Source of the DNA: Oceanospirillaceae bacterium
Lineage (GTDB): Bacteria > Pseudomonadota > Gammaproteobacteria > Pseudomonadales > Balneatricaceae
Direction of reading: 5' to 3'
Assembly (NCBI GenBank): GCA_002686055.1
Contig: NYZU01000007.1
Location: 3,858 to 45,737 of the forward strand
DNA length: 41,880 nt
In this document: in pieces, positions 1 to 8,414 of the stretch
Numbering within the stretch: the first letter of the stretch is position 1
Layout of the letters: every line of letters starts with the position of its first letter
Notes under the pieces: model-generated
Told to the model about the DNA's origin: nothing
The model's input: the letters and a program-made list of their open reading frames with translations, nothing else
Databases searched by the model: none
Position numbers and translations under genes: made by a program

Positions 1-1217
1 ATATCAGAAGAGATAATGGCTTCCTTAGGTAATACAGATTCAATAGCACGCCAAACCATACGTGGGCTTAGCCATTCAGGCTTGGCTGCACGGGCACGTT
101 CGTTCCAAGTGGTACCTGGATCATCGTCTTCATGGGTCATAGCCGCTAGTTCAGTTGCCCAGTTGGCTTTGGTTTCTGCGATACGGGCTTGACGAGCAGC
201 ACGATCATTATCGCCGGCATTGTCACTTAGTTGTGCCAAGATACCATTGGCTACCTTGGCAGCGTCACCAACAATACCTACACTCACTGGCTTAGTTAAA
301 CCAATACGCTCAGGCTTTAGATCAACCTGAATAATGCGCGCATTCTTTGGCCAGTAATCAATTCCGTAGCCAGGTAAAGTAGAGAATGGATTCAAGCGCG
401 TGCCCAAGGCCAATACTACATCAGCTTCACTGATTAGTTGCATACCGGCTTTGGAGCCGTTATAGCCAAGAGGGCCAGCAAATAGTGGGTGGGAACCAGG
501 GAAGGCATCATTATGCTGATAACCACAACATACTGGCGCATCCAAACGTTCTGCCAAAGCCATTGAAGCAGCAATACCACCATCAGATAAAACCACACCA
601 GCACCATTAAGAATAACGGGGGATTTGGCGTTAGATAGCATCTCTGCAGCGGCAGCAACTGCTGACTCACCGCCGGCAGGCAATTCAAAATCAATCATCG
701 TCGGCAATTCAATATCTACCACTTGGGTAAACATATCGCGGGGTACGTTGATCTGTGCAGGTGCTGAGGCACGGTGGGCATTGGCAATAACACGGTCTAG
801 TACTTCTGCAATACGGGAAGGATCACGAACTTCTTCCTGATAGCAAACCATATCTTTAAATAAAGCCATTTGCTCAACTTCTTGGAAGCCACCCTGACCA
901 ATGGTTTTATTGGCTGCTTGTGGGGTTACTAACAAGAGTGGCGTATGGTTCCAATAAGCGGTTTTCACGGCAGTAACAAAGTTGGTAATACCAGGACCAT
1001 TTTGAGCAATCATCATACTCATTTTGCCGGTTGCACGGGTATAACCATCAGCCATCATGCCACCAGAGCCTTCATGGGCACAGTCCCAAAAGGTAATTCC
1101 GGCGTCTTCAAATAAATCGGAAATAGGCATCATGGCAGAACCAATGATACCGAATGCATGCTCAATACCATGCATCTGTAAGGTTTTTATAAAGGCTTCT
1201 TCTGTGGTCATTTTCAT
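1..1217 (-). CDS. xsc: Sulfoacetaldehyde acetyltransferase Xsc (partial, C-terminus outside window)
   Basis: This ThDP-dependent enzyme converts sulfoacetaldehyde plus phosphate to acetyl phosphate and sulfite, the desulfonation step for taurine, isethionate and DHPS. My translation of the minus strand reads MKMTTEEAF, then IGSAMMPISDLF, CAHEGSGGMMADGYTRATGK and QNGPGITNFVTAVKTAYWNH, which are characteristic of Xsc rather than acetolactate synthase. About 405 residues are visible of an expected ~590; the C-terminal ThDP-binding domain is cut off by the window edge. The start could also be the ATG at 1226 or 1211; 1217 fits the usual MKMTTEEAF N-terminus. It diverges from the lacI gene at 1550, with a palindromic operator between them, so it is probably controlled by that repressor. 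A pta gene usually follows xsc but would lie outside the window. Confidence 0.95.
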   Translation of the reverse strand, partial: MKMTTEEAFIKTLQMHGIEHAFGIIGSAMMPISDLFEDAGITFWDCAHEGSGGMMADGYTRATGKMSMMIAQNGPGITNFVTAVKTAYWNHTPLLLVTPQAANKTIGQGGFQEVEQMALFKDMVCYQEEVRDPSRIAEVLDRVIANAHRASAPAQINVPRDMFTQVVDIELPTMIDFELPAGGESAVAAAAEMLSNAKSPVILNGAGVVLSDGGIAASMALAERLDAPVCCGYQHNDAFPGSHPLFAGPLGYNGSKAGMQLISEADVVLALGTRLNPFSTLPGYGIDYWPKNARIIQVDLKPERIGLTKPVSVGIVGDAAKVANGILAQLSDNAGDNDRAARQARIAETKANWATELAAMTHEDDDPGTTWNERARAAKPEWLSPRMVWRAIESVLPKEAIISSD

Positions 1218-1437
1218 TGCTGACATACCTGCATAAAGGATTAATAATAATGCCTGACAAAAGGTATGGCAGGCCCATATACCATACAAAGTCTAAACAA
1301 AGCTAAGAGCTAGCCATAGAGCCACATTTATTGATTCATTAGGCCAGTCATAAGAAAAAATACCCCATAAGAAAGGAGAATTATTTTGTAGCCTTATTGT
1401 CTTTATTATAGGTTCTTTACAAATTATATAAAATTAG

Positions 1438-1453
1438 ATGTAATCGCTTACAT
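1438..1453. promoter_or_regulatory. LacI-family operator between xsc and lacI
   Basis: ATGTAATCGCTTACAT is a near-perfect 16-bp palindrome centred on CG, the usual form of LacI/GalR-family operators. It sits between the divergent xsc and lacI genes. Two copies of nearly the same word lie upstream of hpsN at 8101 and 8171. The shared word ties the separated xsc gene to the hps operon. Which protein binds is inferred from proximity to the lacI gene at 1550. Confidence 0.75.
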
Positions 1454-1549
1454 AAATTAATATAAACTCACATAGAATTATCTTTAGGTCATATTTCGTT
1501 TAATCGGTATACTAACTACTAACTGCTTTAATATTTAGGTTTTCTATAT

Positions 1550-2566
1550 ATGTTTGAAGGATCCAAACCCAAAGTGGATGATGTCGCTAGACTGGCAGGC
1601 GTATCAACTGCCACTGTTTCGCGGTTTTTAAACACTCCCGAAAGGGTGTCTGAAAAGACTAGAAAAAAAGTAGGCGCCGCGGTAGAAGAACTTGGCTATA
1701 CACCCAACTTTGGTGGTCGTTATTTAGCCTCCCAAACATCGCGCACCATGGGGGCCATAATACCGACCATGGAAAATGCCATTTTTGCTAAGGGGATACA
1801 GGCCTTTCAGGAAGTGTTGGCAGACGCCGGTATTACATTACTTATCTCCACCTCGAGTTATGATCATGAGCAAGAGTTTGAAAATATCCGTACCTTAATT
1901 GGTCAAGGAGCAGAAGGCCTATTACTTATTGGCACGGCAAGGCCACAAAGTACCTATGATTTCTTAGCTAGACGCAATATCCCTTATGTAATCGCTTGGA
2001 ACCATCGCTGGGATGGTAAACACTTGTATGTGGGCTTTGACAACCATGCCGCCATGCGGGAACTCACCCAGACAGTCTTGGAAATGGGGCATAAAGATAT
2101 TGCCATGATTGCTGGTCCGACTCAATTTAATGATCGCATAGAGGATCGTATAGCCGGCGCGAAAGCAGCCATTGAGGAGGTTGAAGGTGCGCAATTAAAT
2201 TTAAAATCATGCGCTTCAAATTATTCGCCTTCACTGGCTGGGCAAGCTTTTGCTGAATTGATGCAACTTAACCATAAACCTAGTGTTATATTGTGCAGTA
2301 ATGACGTACTGGCGGTAGGGGCAATAATGCAAGCAAGAAAGATGAATATTAGCGTTCCCGAGGATATTTCTATAACCGGTTTTGACGATATTGATATCGC
2401 TGAAATAGTGACCCCAACTTTAGCTACAGTTCATGTACCTCACGGCCGTATGGGTCAAGCTGCAGCCGGGCTATTGCTTAAAATGCGCGCTGGCGATACT
2501 AATAATAAAAGTATTAAGTTGAGTACCAATACGGTACTGAGAGAGTCTCTGCGTTATTATCCATAA
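1550..2566 (+). CDS. LacI-family transcriptional regulator of the DHPS module
   Basis: The 338-residue protein has the LacI layout. An N-terminal helix-turn-helix (about residues 9-31, VDDVARLAGVSTATVSRFLN) is followed by the hinge and a periplasmic-binding-protein-like effector domain containing ILCSNDVLAVG and ISITGFDDIDIAE. It is of normal length. The ATG at 1550 has no obvious Shine-Dalgarno sequence, but it places the helix-turn-helix at the usual distance from the N-terminus. The gene is divergent from xsc and convergent with the last gene of the hps operon. Identical-type palindromes in its own upstream region and in front of hpsN suggest that it represses xsc, the hps operon and itself. 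The inducer is probably DHPS or an intermediate, but nothing in the sequence identifies it. Confidence 0.9.
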   Translation: MFEGSKPKVDDVARLAGVSTATVSRFLNTPERVSEKTRKKVGAAVEELGYTPNFGGRYLASQTSRTMGAIIPTMENAIFAKGIQAFQEVLADAGITLLISTSSYDHEQEFENIRTLIGQGAEGLLLIGTARPQSTYDFLARRNIPYVIAWNHRWDGKHLYVGFDNHAAMRELTQTVLEMGHKDIAMIAGPTQFNDRIEDRIAGAKAAIEEVEGAQLNLKSCASNYSPSLAGQAFAELMQLNHKPSVILCSNDVLAVGAIMQARKMNISVPEDISITGFDDIDIAEIVTPTLATVHVPHGRMGQAAAGLLLKMRAGDTNNKSIKLSTNTVLRESLRYYP

Positions 2567-2641
2567 AATATGGTAACACTGATATAAAAGAGTACGGTGA
2601 GTTTATAAACAGCTTTAGTGCCCTACTTCAAAAAGCCAATA

Positions 2642-3787
2642 TTAGCGCCATAAGTGTTTAGCTAATGCTTGTGGTGATGGGCAATGGAGTTGAGACATCA
2701 ATTGTTCTAGCTCAAGTTGCAACAGGGTTGCACATCGGTCGCTACCCGCTTGACCACCGGCTGCCACACCATACATAAAGCCTCTACCGGCAAATACCGC
2801 TTGTGCACCTAAAGCAAGGTAACGAGCCACATCAATACCAGACTCAACCCCACTATCCACCATCACTGTTACACCACCATCTACAGCAGCAACAATATTA
2901 GGCAAAGCCTGCACAGGGGAAGGCGCTACATCCAGCTGCCGGCCACCATGATTAGATACCACAATACCATCAACGCCAATTTCCATAACCGCTTTGGCAT
3001 CATGGGCAGTCAGAATACCTTTAACTATCAGATTACCCTGCCAGTGCTCCCGTAGCCATTCTAGCCAAGCCAAATCCACTACATCACGCAATTTAGTACG
3101 AATAAATTCAGCGGCATCTTTCATGGCCATGGTTTTACTGTCCATATAGGGTGTTAAATTAGCAAACTGTGGTAATCCATGGGTAACTGTCGCCAAGCTC
3201 CAAAGGGGGCGCTGGCATGACTGCCAGACACTGGTGGGGGTGATTTTAGGTGGCACACTAAGGCCACTTTTAATGGCTTTAATACGCCGCCCTGGAGTAG
3301 GTACGTCGACTGTCACTACCAAATTTTCACAACCAGCAGACCTGGCTCGCGCTAATAAATCTAGACAGATTTCTCGGTCTGCAGGCGGATAGAGTTGAAA
3401 CCATAAATTATCCCCAGCATGAGCAGCAGCCGTTTCAATACTAATTGTAGCTACCGTACTTAGAACATATGGGGTGTTGGTTTTTTGTGCGGTCTTGGCA
3501 TGCATTACCGACGCTTGGGGCCATACCAGACCACTTAAACCCAAAGGGGCAATACCGAAGGGTAGGTCGTATTGTTTACCAAACAGTTTGGTATGTAACT
3601 GAGGCTTGGCATAAGCATCAGTATAGTAGGGCTGTAATTGCACTCCATCCAAGGCTCTACGGTTGCCCTGCATAGCTATATTGGCGTTACAGCCTTCTTC
3701 GATATAATCAAAAGCAAATTCAGGAATACGCCGGCGGGCTAACTGTTTTAAGTCAGCAATACAATGGGCATTTTCTACCGCCGGCAT
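2642..3787 (-). CDS. FMN-dependent 2-hydroxyacid dehydrogenase, probable sulfolactate dehydrogenase
   Basis: This 381-residue protein belongs to the FMN-dependent alpha-hydroxyacid dehydrogenase/oxidase family (L-lactate dehydrogenase LldD, glycolate oxidase). It shows the FMN-site segment PFGIAPLGLSG (76-86), WFQLYPPADRE (129-139) and the catalytic His280 in SNHGGRQLD, then a glycine-rich phosphate-binding segment (VMVDSGVESG) and FAGRGFMYG. It is the last gene of the hps operon, 23 bp after comDE, with AGGAG at good spacing. In DHPS catabolism sulfolactate must be oxidised to sulfopyruvate between HpsN and ComDE. No NAD-dependent SlcC or ComC homologue is in the window, so this protein is the best candidate; a membrane-bound dehydrogenase called SlcD fills that step in roseobacters. 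Whether it is orthologous to SlcD is not established here. Confidence 0.85.
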   Translation of the reverse strand: MPAVENAHCIADLKQLARRRIPEFAFDYIEEGCNANIAMQGNRRALDGVQLQPYYTDAYAKPQLHTKLFGKQYDLPFGIAPLGLSGLVWPQASVMHAKTAQKTNTPYVLSTVATISIETAAAHAGDNLWFQLYPPADREICLDLLARARSAGCENLVVTVDVPTPGRRIKAIKSGLSVPPKITPTSVWQSCQRPLWSLATVTHGLPQFANLTPYMDSKTMAMKDAAEFIRTKLRDVVDLAWLEWLREHWQGNLIVKGILTAHDAKAVMEIGVDGIVVSNHGGRQLDVAPSPVQALPNIVAAVDGGVTVMVDSGVESGIDVARYLALGAQAVFAGRGFMYGVAAGGQAGSDRCATLLQLELEQLMSQLHCPSPQALAKHLWR

Positions 3788-3810
3788 CGTTTATTCTCCT
3801 AAATTAGTGA

Positions 3811-4932
3811 CTAGCTTGCTATAGCATCCATAAAGCGTTGCTTAATAGCTAAGGCCGTCAGCGGAATCTCACCGCCCACTTTATCATTACCCGCTTCGAT
3901 AAAATAGTGCACAAATTGCTTCTTATCACGCAGAGCTTGTTGCATGGCCTCTTTATCATCGGTCATGGCCTGAGACTTAATGCCCATAGAGTTGGCGATG
4001 CCAGACAAGTTAAAGCCTTGTGAGCTAAGTGTTGGCTGGTTACCGGTGGAACCCCAGCTACCATTATCCAAACAAATCAGGGTTAGATTCTCAGGCTGCA
4101 TAGCCGCTAGATCTATCAACTGATTCGGGTTAAAGAACATAGAGCCATCACCATCAATAATATAAACATGACGATCAGGTACTGATAGTGCTAGGCCGAT
4201 ACCTACCTCCACGGCTGAACCTAAGGCACCCAACATATAAAAGTTGGTGTCACGGTCCATGGTGTTGTATACCTCTTTGGAGGGGAAACCAATTTGCGAA
4301 ATAACAATATCCCTATCATCAATAGTTGGCATAATCTGGCCAATGGCCTGATAACGGTTAACACTTGGAGTGCCTTGATAAGCAGGTACATCAACAGTTA
4401 CTGGCTCAATGCGTGGATGACCAAACTGATGATAGTCTGGATTGTTTTGTTCCCATACTTCAGGTGACATTAGGAATACTTTTACCTTGTTTTCTTCAAA
4501 ACAAGCAGCCACTTCTGCATTAAGGTTATCTAGGTCTTCTGCTTTGGCTAAAATCTGGTATTCCACATCAATAGCATTCAGCAAGTCTTCAACCTTGCCA
4601 CCAAAGATAATTTGCGCTTCGATTGGTTCTTTGTAATAACCACGCCAGGAAACAAAAATAGGTAGGCCTGCTTGATAAAGCTTCTGCATGGTGTAAAGCT
4701 CAGTGACCAAGTTACCTAAACCAGTATTTTGAATCATCATCGCTGTACGCTTACCGCCCAAACTACGACCAAAACACAAACCTAGGCCTGCTGATTCCTT
4801 GGTAATATCCCATACATCCATGGTTGCTGGTTTATGGGACATTAACGCGTTCATCTTATTACAAGGCAAATAAGTTACGGTATCAACCTGATTGGTCTCT
4901 AATGCCGCCCAAATGCGCTCACTGTTATTCAT
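3811..4932 (-). CDS. comDE: Sulfopyruvate decarboxylase, fused ComD-ComE
   Basis: This enzyme decarboxylates 3-sulfopyruvate to sulfoacetaldehyde using ThDP. Residues 1 to about 165 match the ComD-type pyrimidine domain, with Glu46 in TKESAGLGLCFGRS at the cofactor-activating position and QNTGLGNL following. Residues from about 190 to 373 match the ComE-type diphosphate domain, with the ThDP motif GDGSMFFN (261-268) and LDNGSWGSTGNQ. In methanogens and several bacteria these are two proteins; here they form one 373-residue chain. AGGAGA lies 6-7 bp before the ATG. The gene is 16 bp downstream of the zinc alcohol dehydrogenase gene and is clearly part of the operon. A phosphonopyruvate decarboxylase is the main alternative, but xsc and hpsN nearby argue for the sulfonate substrate. 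Confidence 0.9.
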   Translation of the reverse strand: MNNSERIWAALETNQVDTVTYLPCNKMNALMSHKPATMDVWDITKESAGLGLCFGRSLGGKRTAMMIQNTGLGNLVTELYTMQKLYQAGLPIFVSWRGYYKEPIEAQIIFGGKVEDLLNAIDVEYQILAKAEDLDNLNAEVAACFEENKVKVFLMSPEVWEQNNPDYHQFGHPRIEPVTVDVPAYQGTPSVNRYQAIGQIMPTIDDRDIVISQIGFPSKEVYNTMDRDTNFYMLGALGSAVEVGIGLALSVPDRHVYIIDGDGSMFFNPNQLIDLAAMQPENLTLICLDNGSWGSTGNQPTLSSQGFNLSGIANSMGIKSQAMTDDKEAMQQALRDKKQFVHYFIEAGNDKVGGEIPLTALAIKQRFMDAIAS

Positions 4933-4948
4933 TTATTTTCTCCTATTA

Positions 4949-5959
4949 TTAGCCAAACATAGCGTCTGGATGCAATACAATCTTTGCCGCTGCAACACGA
5001 CCATGGTGTAAGTCACTAAAGGCTTCAATACCTGAGCTGAGTTCCCGTCTTTCTACCCATGCTAAGTCGCCGAGACGACCATCAATCAGCATATCTAGGG
5101 AAGCCTGCATATCTTGTTTGGTATAACAGTAATTGCCTAAAAAGGTGACTTCTTGCAAAGTCAGACGGCGCGTATCCAAGCCCTCGTCTGCATTTTGTAA
5201 ACCAACATGGGAAACGATTCCCCCCGCCATCACTTGTTCTGAAGCCATGCGTCTGGTAGCGCCACTACCCACACAATCAAGCACTATGTCATAAGCACCT
5301 GGAGCTGGGGCTGAATCTGACAAGGGATCAAAAACCTGAGCAACATTTTGCTGTTCTACGGTCGCCCGCCGCAGGGCATTGGTTTCCGCCAAAGCAATAT
5401 CTAAACACCCTTTAGCCGACAAGACTAAGGCCGCTAGTAGACCAATCGCGCCACCACCAATAACTAAGACCCGCTGCTCTGATATGGGGCGGTAACTAAT
5501 ACGCTCAATTTGCGCTATAGCATGCAAAGCCGTCGCCGTGGGCTCAGTTAAGCTGGCAATCCAAGGTTCTATAGGTTGTTTGGGGATAATTAGACTGGCG
5601 CGTTTTACTACCACATATTCGGCATAGGCACCGGCTAAATACATGCCAATAAGCTCACGCTCGGCACAAAGATTGGTGCGACCGGATAAGCAATGATTAC
5701 ATTGACCACAAGTTAGTAATGGATTGACTACCACCAACTGACCGTCTAATTCACCACCCACCACATAGCCAGATACCTCATGGCCTAAAATCAATGGCGG
5801 CACACGCCTTTCATCCAAACCGTGATAAGCATGCATATCAGAGCCACAAATGGCCGTCGCAGCTACCTTAAGCAGAACCTCATCGGGGCCCGGTTCTGGT
5901 TTTGGCTCATCTCGATATTGCATAACTTGTGTATCGGTATAAACAAGTGCTTTCATCAT
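4949..5959 (-). CDS. Zinc-dependent alcohol dehydrogenase (DHPS 2-dehydrogenase candidate, HpsO/HpsP role)
   Basis: A 336-residue medium-chain dehydrogenase. The catalytic zinc region is CGSDMHAYHG, with GHEVSGYVV following. The four-cysteine structural zinc lobe is CGQCNHCLSGRTNLC. The Rossmann motif is VLVIGGGAIGLLAALV. In Cupriavidus, HpsO and HpsP are dehydrogenases thought to interconvert the DHPS enantiomers through the 2-ketone, so that HpsN receives its (R)-substrate. This protein and the neighbouring SDR are the obvious pair for that job. GGAGG precedes two consecutive ATG codons (5959 and 5956); either could be the start. It sits between the SDR and comDE genes with short gaps. Confidence 0.85.
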   Translation of the reverse strand: MMKALVYTDTQVMQYRDEPKPEPGPDEVLLKVAATAICGSDMHAYHGLDERRVPPLILGHEVSGYVVGGELDGQLVVVNPLLTCGQCNHCLSGRTNLCAERELIGMYLAGAYAEYVVVKRASLIIPKQPIEPWIASLTEPTATALHAIAQIERISYRPISEQRVLVIGGGAIGLLAALVLSAKGCLDIALAETNALRRATVEQQNVAQVFDPLSDSAPAPGAYDIVLDCVGSGATRRMASEQVMAGGIVSHVGLQNADEGLDTRRLTLQEVTFLGNYCYTKQDMQASLDMLIDGRLGDLAWVERRELSSGIEAFSDLHHGRVAAAKIVLHPDAMFG

Positions 5960-5989
5960 CAGTTCCTCCGGCTAAAAATCAGTGCCCTT

Positions 5990-6763
5990 TTACTTCGCAG
6001 TAAAACCACCGTCCACATAAATAACCTGACCAGTAATATAATCTGCTGCGCGGCTAGCTAAAAAGACTGTAATACCATCAAGGTCTTGTAGGTCACCATT
6101 GCGCCCTATGGCTGTCTGTTTAGCTAACTTCTCAACTATTTCAGAACTGTCAAACACAGCTTGCGTTAAACCCGTTTGGAAAAAGCCCGGTGCAATCGCA
6201 TTACAACCAACCCCACTAGCTGACCAAGCCTCAGCCATAGCTCTGGTTAATTGGGCTACGGCACCTTTTGAAGCGCCATAGGCAATACCATTAGTTAATG
6301 CTCTTGCAGATTGCAAGGACGCAACATTAATAATCCTACCCCAGCCTCTAGCTTGCATAGCTGGCACTAGCTTTTGCGCCAACATAAAAGGCACTTTTAC
6401 ATTTAATGTTTGTGTTTTATCCCAGCTTTCACTAGTTACTTGCTCAGCCGCTTGACGAAGATTAACCCCCGCTGTATTACACAGAATATCTATTCGCCCA
6501 TAGCAGGACTGCGCCTGTTCAACGACACTGTCCCACTGCTGCTCATCAAGTAAATCAGCGGCAATATAGCTAGCCTTAATATCCTTAGCTGCAAGCTCGA
6601 CCTGCAACGACTTTAAACTATCTTCACTGCGCGCCACCAAAACCAGATGCGCACCAGCAGCTCCAAGTGCTCGCGCTTGCTGGGCACCGATACCCGATGA
6701 GGCGCCCGTTATTAGGGCTACCTTATCGTGTAGACTAAAAGCTTCTAAGGCATTAGTGGCCAA
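5990..6763 (-). CDS. Short-chain dehydrogenase/reductase (DHPS 2-dehydrogenase candidate)
   Basis: A classical SDR of 257 residues. The nucleotide-binding motif TGASSGIG, NTAG, the Ser of INVASLQS and the catalytic pair in AYGASKGA are all present, and it ends with the usual YVDGGF. The start chosen is TTG at 6763, because GAGGAG lies exactly 7 bp before it. ATG at 6778 is possible but has no ribosome-binding site, and ATGs further upstream would add an unlikely tail. The start overlaps the end of hpsN by 11 bp, so translation is probably coupled. Its likely role, with the zinc dehydrogenase downstream, is DHPS C2 oxidation/reduction. Substrate is inferred from context only. Confidence 0.87.
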   Translation of the reverse strand: MATNALEAFSLHDKVALITGASSGIGAQQARALGAAGAHLVLVARSEDSLKSLQVELAAKDIKASYIAADLLDEQQWDSVVEQAQSCYGRIDILCNTAGVNLRQAAEQVTSESWDKTQTLNVKVPFMLAQKLVPAMQARGWGRIINVASLQSARALTNGIAYGASKGAVAQLTRAMAEAWSASGVGCNAIAPGFFQTGLTQAVFDSSEIVEKLAKQTAIGRNGDLQDLDGITVFLASRAADYITGQVIYVDGGFTAK

Positions 6764-8054
6764 GATCAAACTCCTCATTAGGGAAGTATTTATGTAAACG
6801 ATCATCACCAGAACGTGCATGACCTTCCATACCTTCCAAACGGGAAATACGTGCTGCTGTTGCACCCACCTCACGGTTAGCTTCTTTGGTCATACGCTGG
6901 GTAGTACAAGTTTTAATAAATTTACCTACAGACAGACCACCGGTATAACGGGCAGCGCCTTTGGTTGGTAATATATGGTTGGTACCAGAACACTTATCAC
7001 CATAGGTCACCGTGGTTTCCTCACCCACAAATAGAGAACCATAGTTAGATAAATTATCTACCCACCAATCTAGGTCTTCACATTGTACTTCCAAATGTTC
7101 AGCGGCGTATTCGTCACTGACCTGCACCGCTTCTTCACGGGTATCACATACCACTACTTCGGCATAATCTGCCCAGGCACTGCGAGCAGCTGAGCGCGAT
7201 GGTTCAGGCATATCTTCAATCAAAGTCGGTACAATCTCGATCACTTTATTTGCTAATTCTAGATCTAAACTGATTAACCACATCGGGGAGTCCGGGCCAT
7301 GCTCACCTTGTCCAACCAAATCACTCGCCACAATACGTGGATCCGCACTTGCATCTGCCAATACACCAATTTCAGTTGGGCCGGCAAACATATCAATGCC
7401 CACACGACCAAACAACATACGCTTCGCTTCTGCGACAAAGCGGTTACCTGGGCCGGCCAAGACATCGGCTGGACGCCCAGTAAATAAACCAAAGGCCATA
7501 GCAGCAATACCTTGTACGCCACCCAAAGCCAATATAGTGTCCGCACCACTGTAGTCAGCTGTATACAAAATAGCATCGTTCACACCACCACCTGGCTTAG
7601 GTGGAGAACAAGCGATAACATGGTTTACCCCTGCGGCTTTAGCTGTCGCTACAGACATAACTGCGGAAGCAACATGAGAGTAACGGCCACCAGGAATATA
7701 ACAACCGGCTGTTTGCACAGGAATTTGTTTTTGACCAGCCCATAAACCAGGGGATAACTCCACCTCAAAATCTGTTAAGGCTTGACGTTGGTGCTGGGCA
7801 AACTTAGAAACCCGCTCATGGGCAAAGCGAATATCGTCTTTAACACGTTGTGAGAGTCTTTCACCGGCTGCATCAATTTCGTCGCGAGTGACCACAATAT
7901 TACCGTCAAACTTATCTAGGTCATGGGCATACTGGGCACATCTTTCTTCGCCACCCTGTTCGATATTTGCCAGCATCTCCGACACAATAGCTCGCGTATT
8001 ATCTTCACCTGTAGCTGGAGATTTTGCTGCTCGCTTTACATAATTAATGGCCAT
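6753..8054 (-). CDS. hpsN: Sulfopropanediol 3-dehydrogenase HpsN
   Basis: HpsN oxidises the C3 alcohol of (R)-DHPS to the carboxylate of sulfolactate in two NAD-dependent steps. It has the histidinol dehydrogenase fold. The family's catalytic and zinc residues are visible: GQGEHG (Gln and His), AEHLEV (Glu-His), GDKCSGTNH (Asp) and EGHAR (His). The region VGKFIKTCTTQRMTKEA near the C-terminus and the absence of a his operon fit HpsN rather than HisD. The ATG at 8054 is preferred over an in-frame GTG at 8063 because AAGGTG lies 6 bp upstream; the protein is then 433 residues. It is the first gene of the hps operon, behind a promoter bracketed by two operators. A diverged paralogue lies in the island at 34661-35971. 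Confidence 0.93.
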   Translation of the reverse strand: MAINYVKRAAKSPATGEDNTRAIVSEMLANIEQGGEERCAQYAHDLDKFDGNIVVTRDEIDAAGERLSQRVKDDIRFAHERVSKFAQHQRQALTDFEVELSPGLWAGQKQIPVQTAGCYIPGGRYSHVASAVMSVATAKAAGVNHVIACSPPKPGGGVNDAILYTADYSGADTILALGGVQGIAAMAFGLFTGRPADVLAGPGNRFVAEAKRMLFGRVGIDMFAGPTEIGVLADASADPRIVASDLVGQGEHGPDSPMWLISLDLELANKVIEIVPTLIEDMPEPSRSAARSAWADYAEVVVCDTREEAVQVSDEYAAEHLEVQCEDLDWWVDNLSNYGSLFVGEETTVTYGDKCSGTNHILPTKGAARYTGGLSVGKFIKTCTTQRMTKEANREVGATAARISRLEGMEGHARSGDDRLHKYFPNEEFDLGH

Positions 8055-8100
8055 ATTGATCACCTTAACTGTTTAAGTTAGTTCTGCAAGAACACAATAA

Positions 8101-8116
8101 ATGTATGCGCTTACAT
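8101..8116. promoter_or_regulatory. LacI-family operator, hpsN-proximal
   Basis: ATGTATGCGCTTACAT differs from a perfect palindrome at one position per arm. It lies about 46 bp upstream of the hpsN start and just downstream of a candidate promoter, the classical repressor position. It is the exact reverse complement of the second copy at 8171-8186. Confidence 0.78.
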
Positions 8117-8128
8117 TTTAATATCTCA

Positions 8129-8156
8129 ATAGTATCAAAAAAGCCCTACAAGACAA
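8129..8156 (-). promoter_or_regulatory. Candidate hpsN promoter (-35 TTGTCT, -10 TACTAT)
   Basis: On the minus strand TTGTCT (8156-8151) and TACTAT (8134-8129) are separated by 16 bp, an acceptable though weak sigma-70 pair. It lies between the two operator copies, so a repressor on either or both would block it. Confidence 0.4.
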
Positions 8157-8170
8157 GGTTATTTTAAAAA

Positions 8171-8186
8171 ATGTAAGCGCATACAT
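8171..8186. promoter_or_regulatory. LacI-family operator, hpsN-distal
   Basis: ATGTAAGCGCATACAT is the exact reverse complement of the site at 8101-8116. Centre-to-centre spacing is 70 bp, so repression by DNA looping is possible. It is also the operator nearest to the divergent DMT transporter gene, whose start is about 230 bp away. Confidence 0.78.
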
Positions 8187-8414
8187 TTTGTCAAAAAAAG
8201 CCGTTTTTTGACAAAAATTAAATATACGCGTCATTTGAAATGAACACAATAAGCCAATATCGTTAGGTCATTAGGGCCAATTTTAATAACTTGTCTTAGT
8301 CCTAACCTGCTGATGTAATTATTTTTAAATACTCGTCACTAAACGCTTTTTTTCATTGCCTACATAGCATTTTAAAGTTAGTCTTTGCTGTTCCCACTGG
8401 CCGCAGGATAAATT

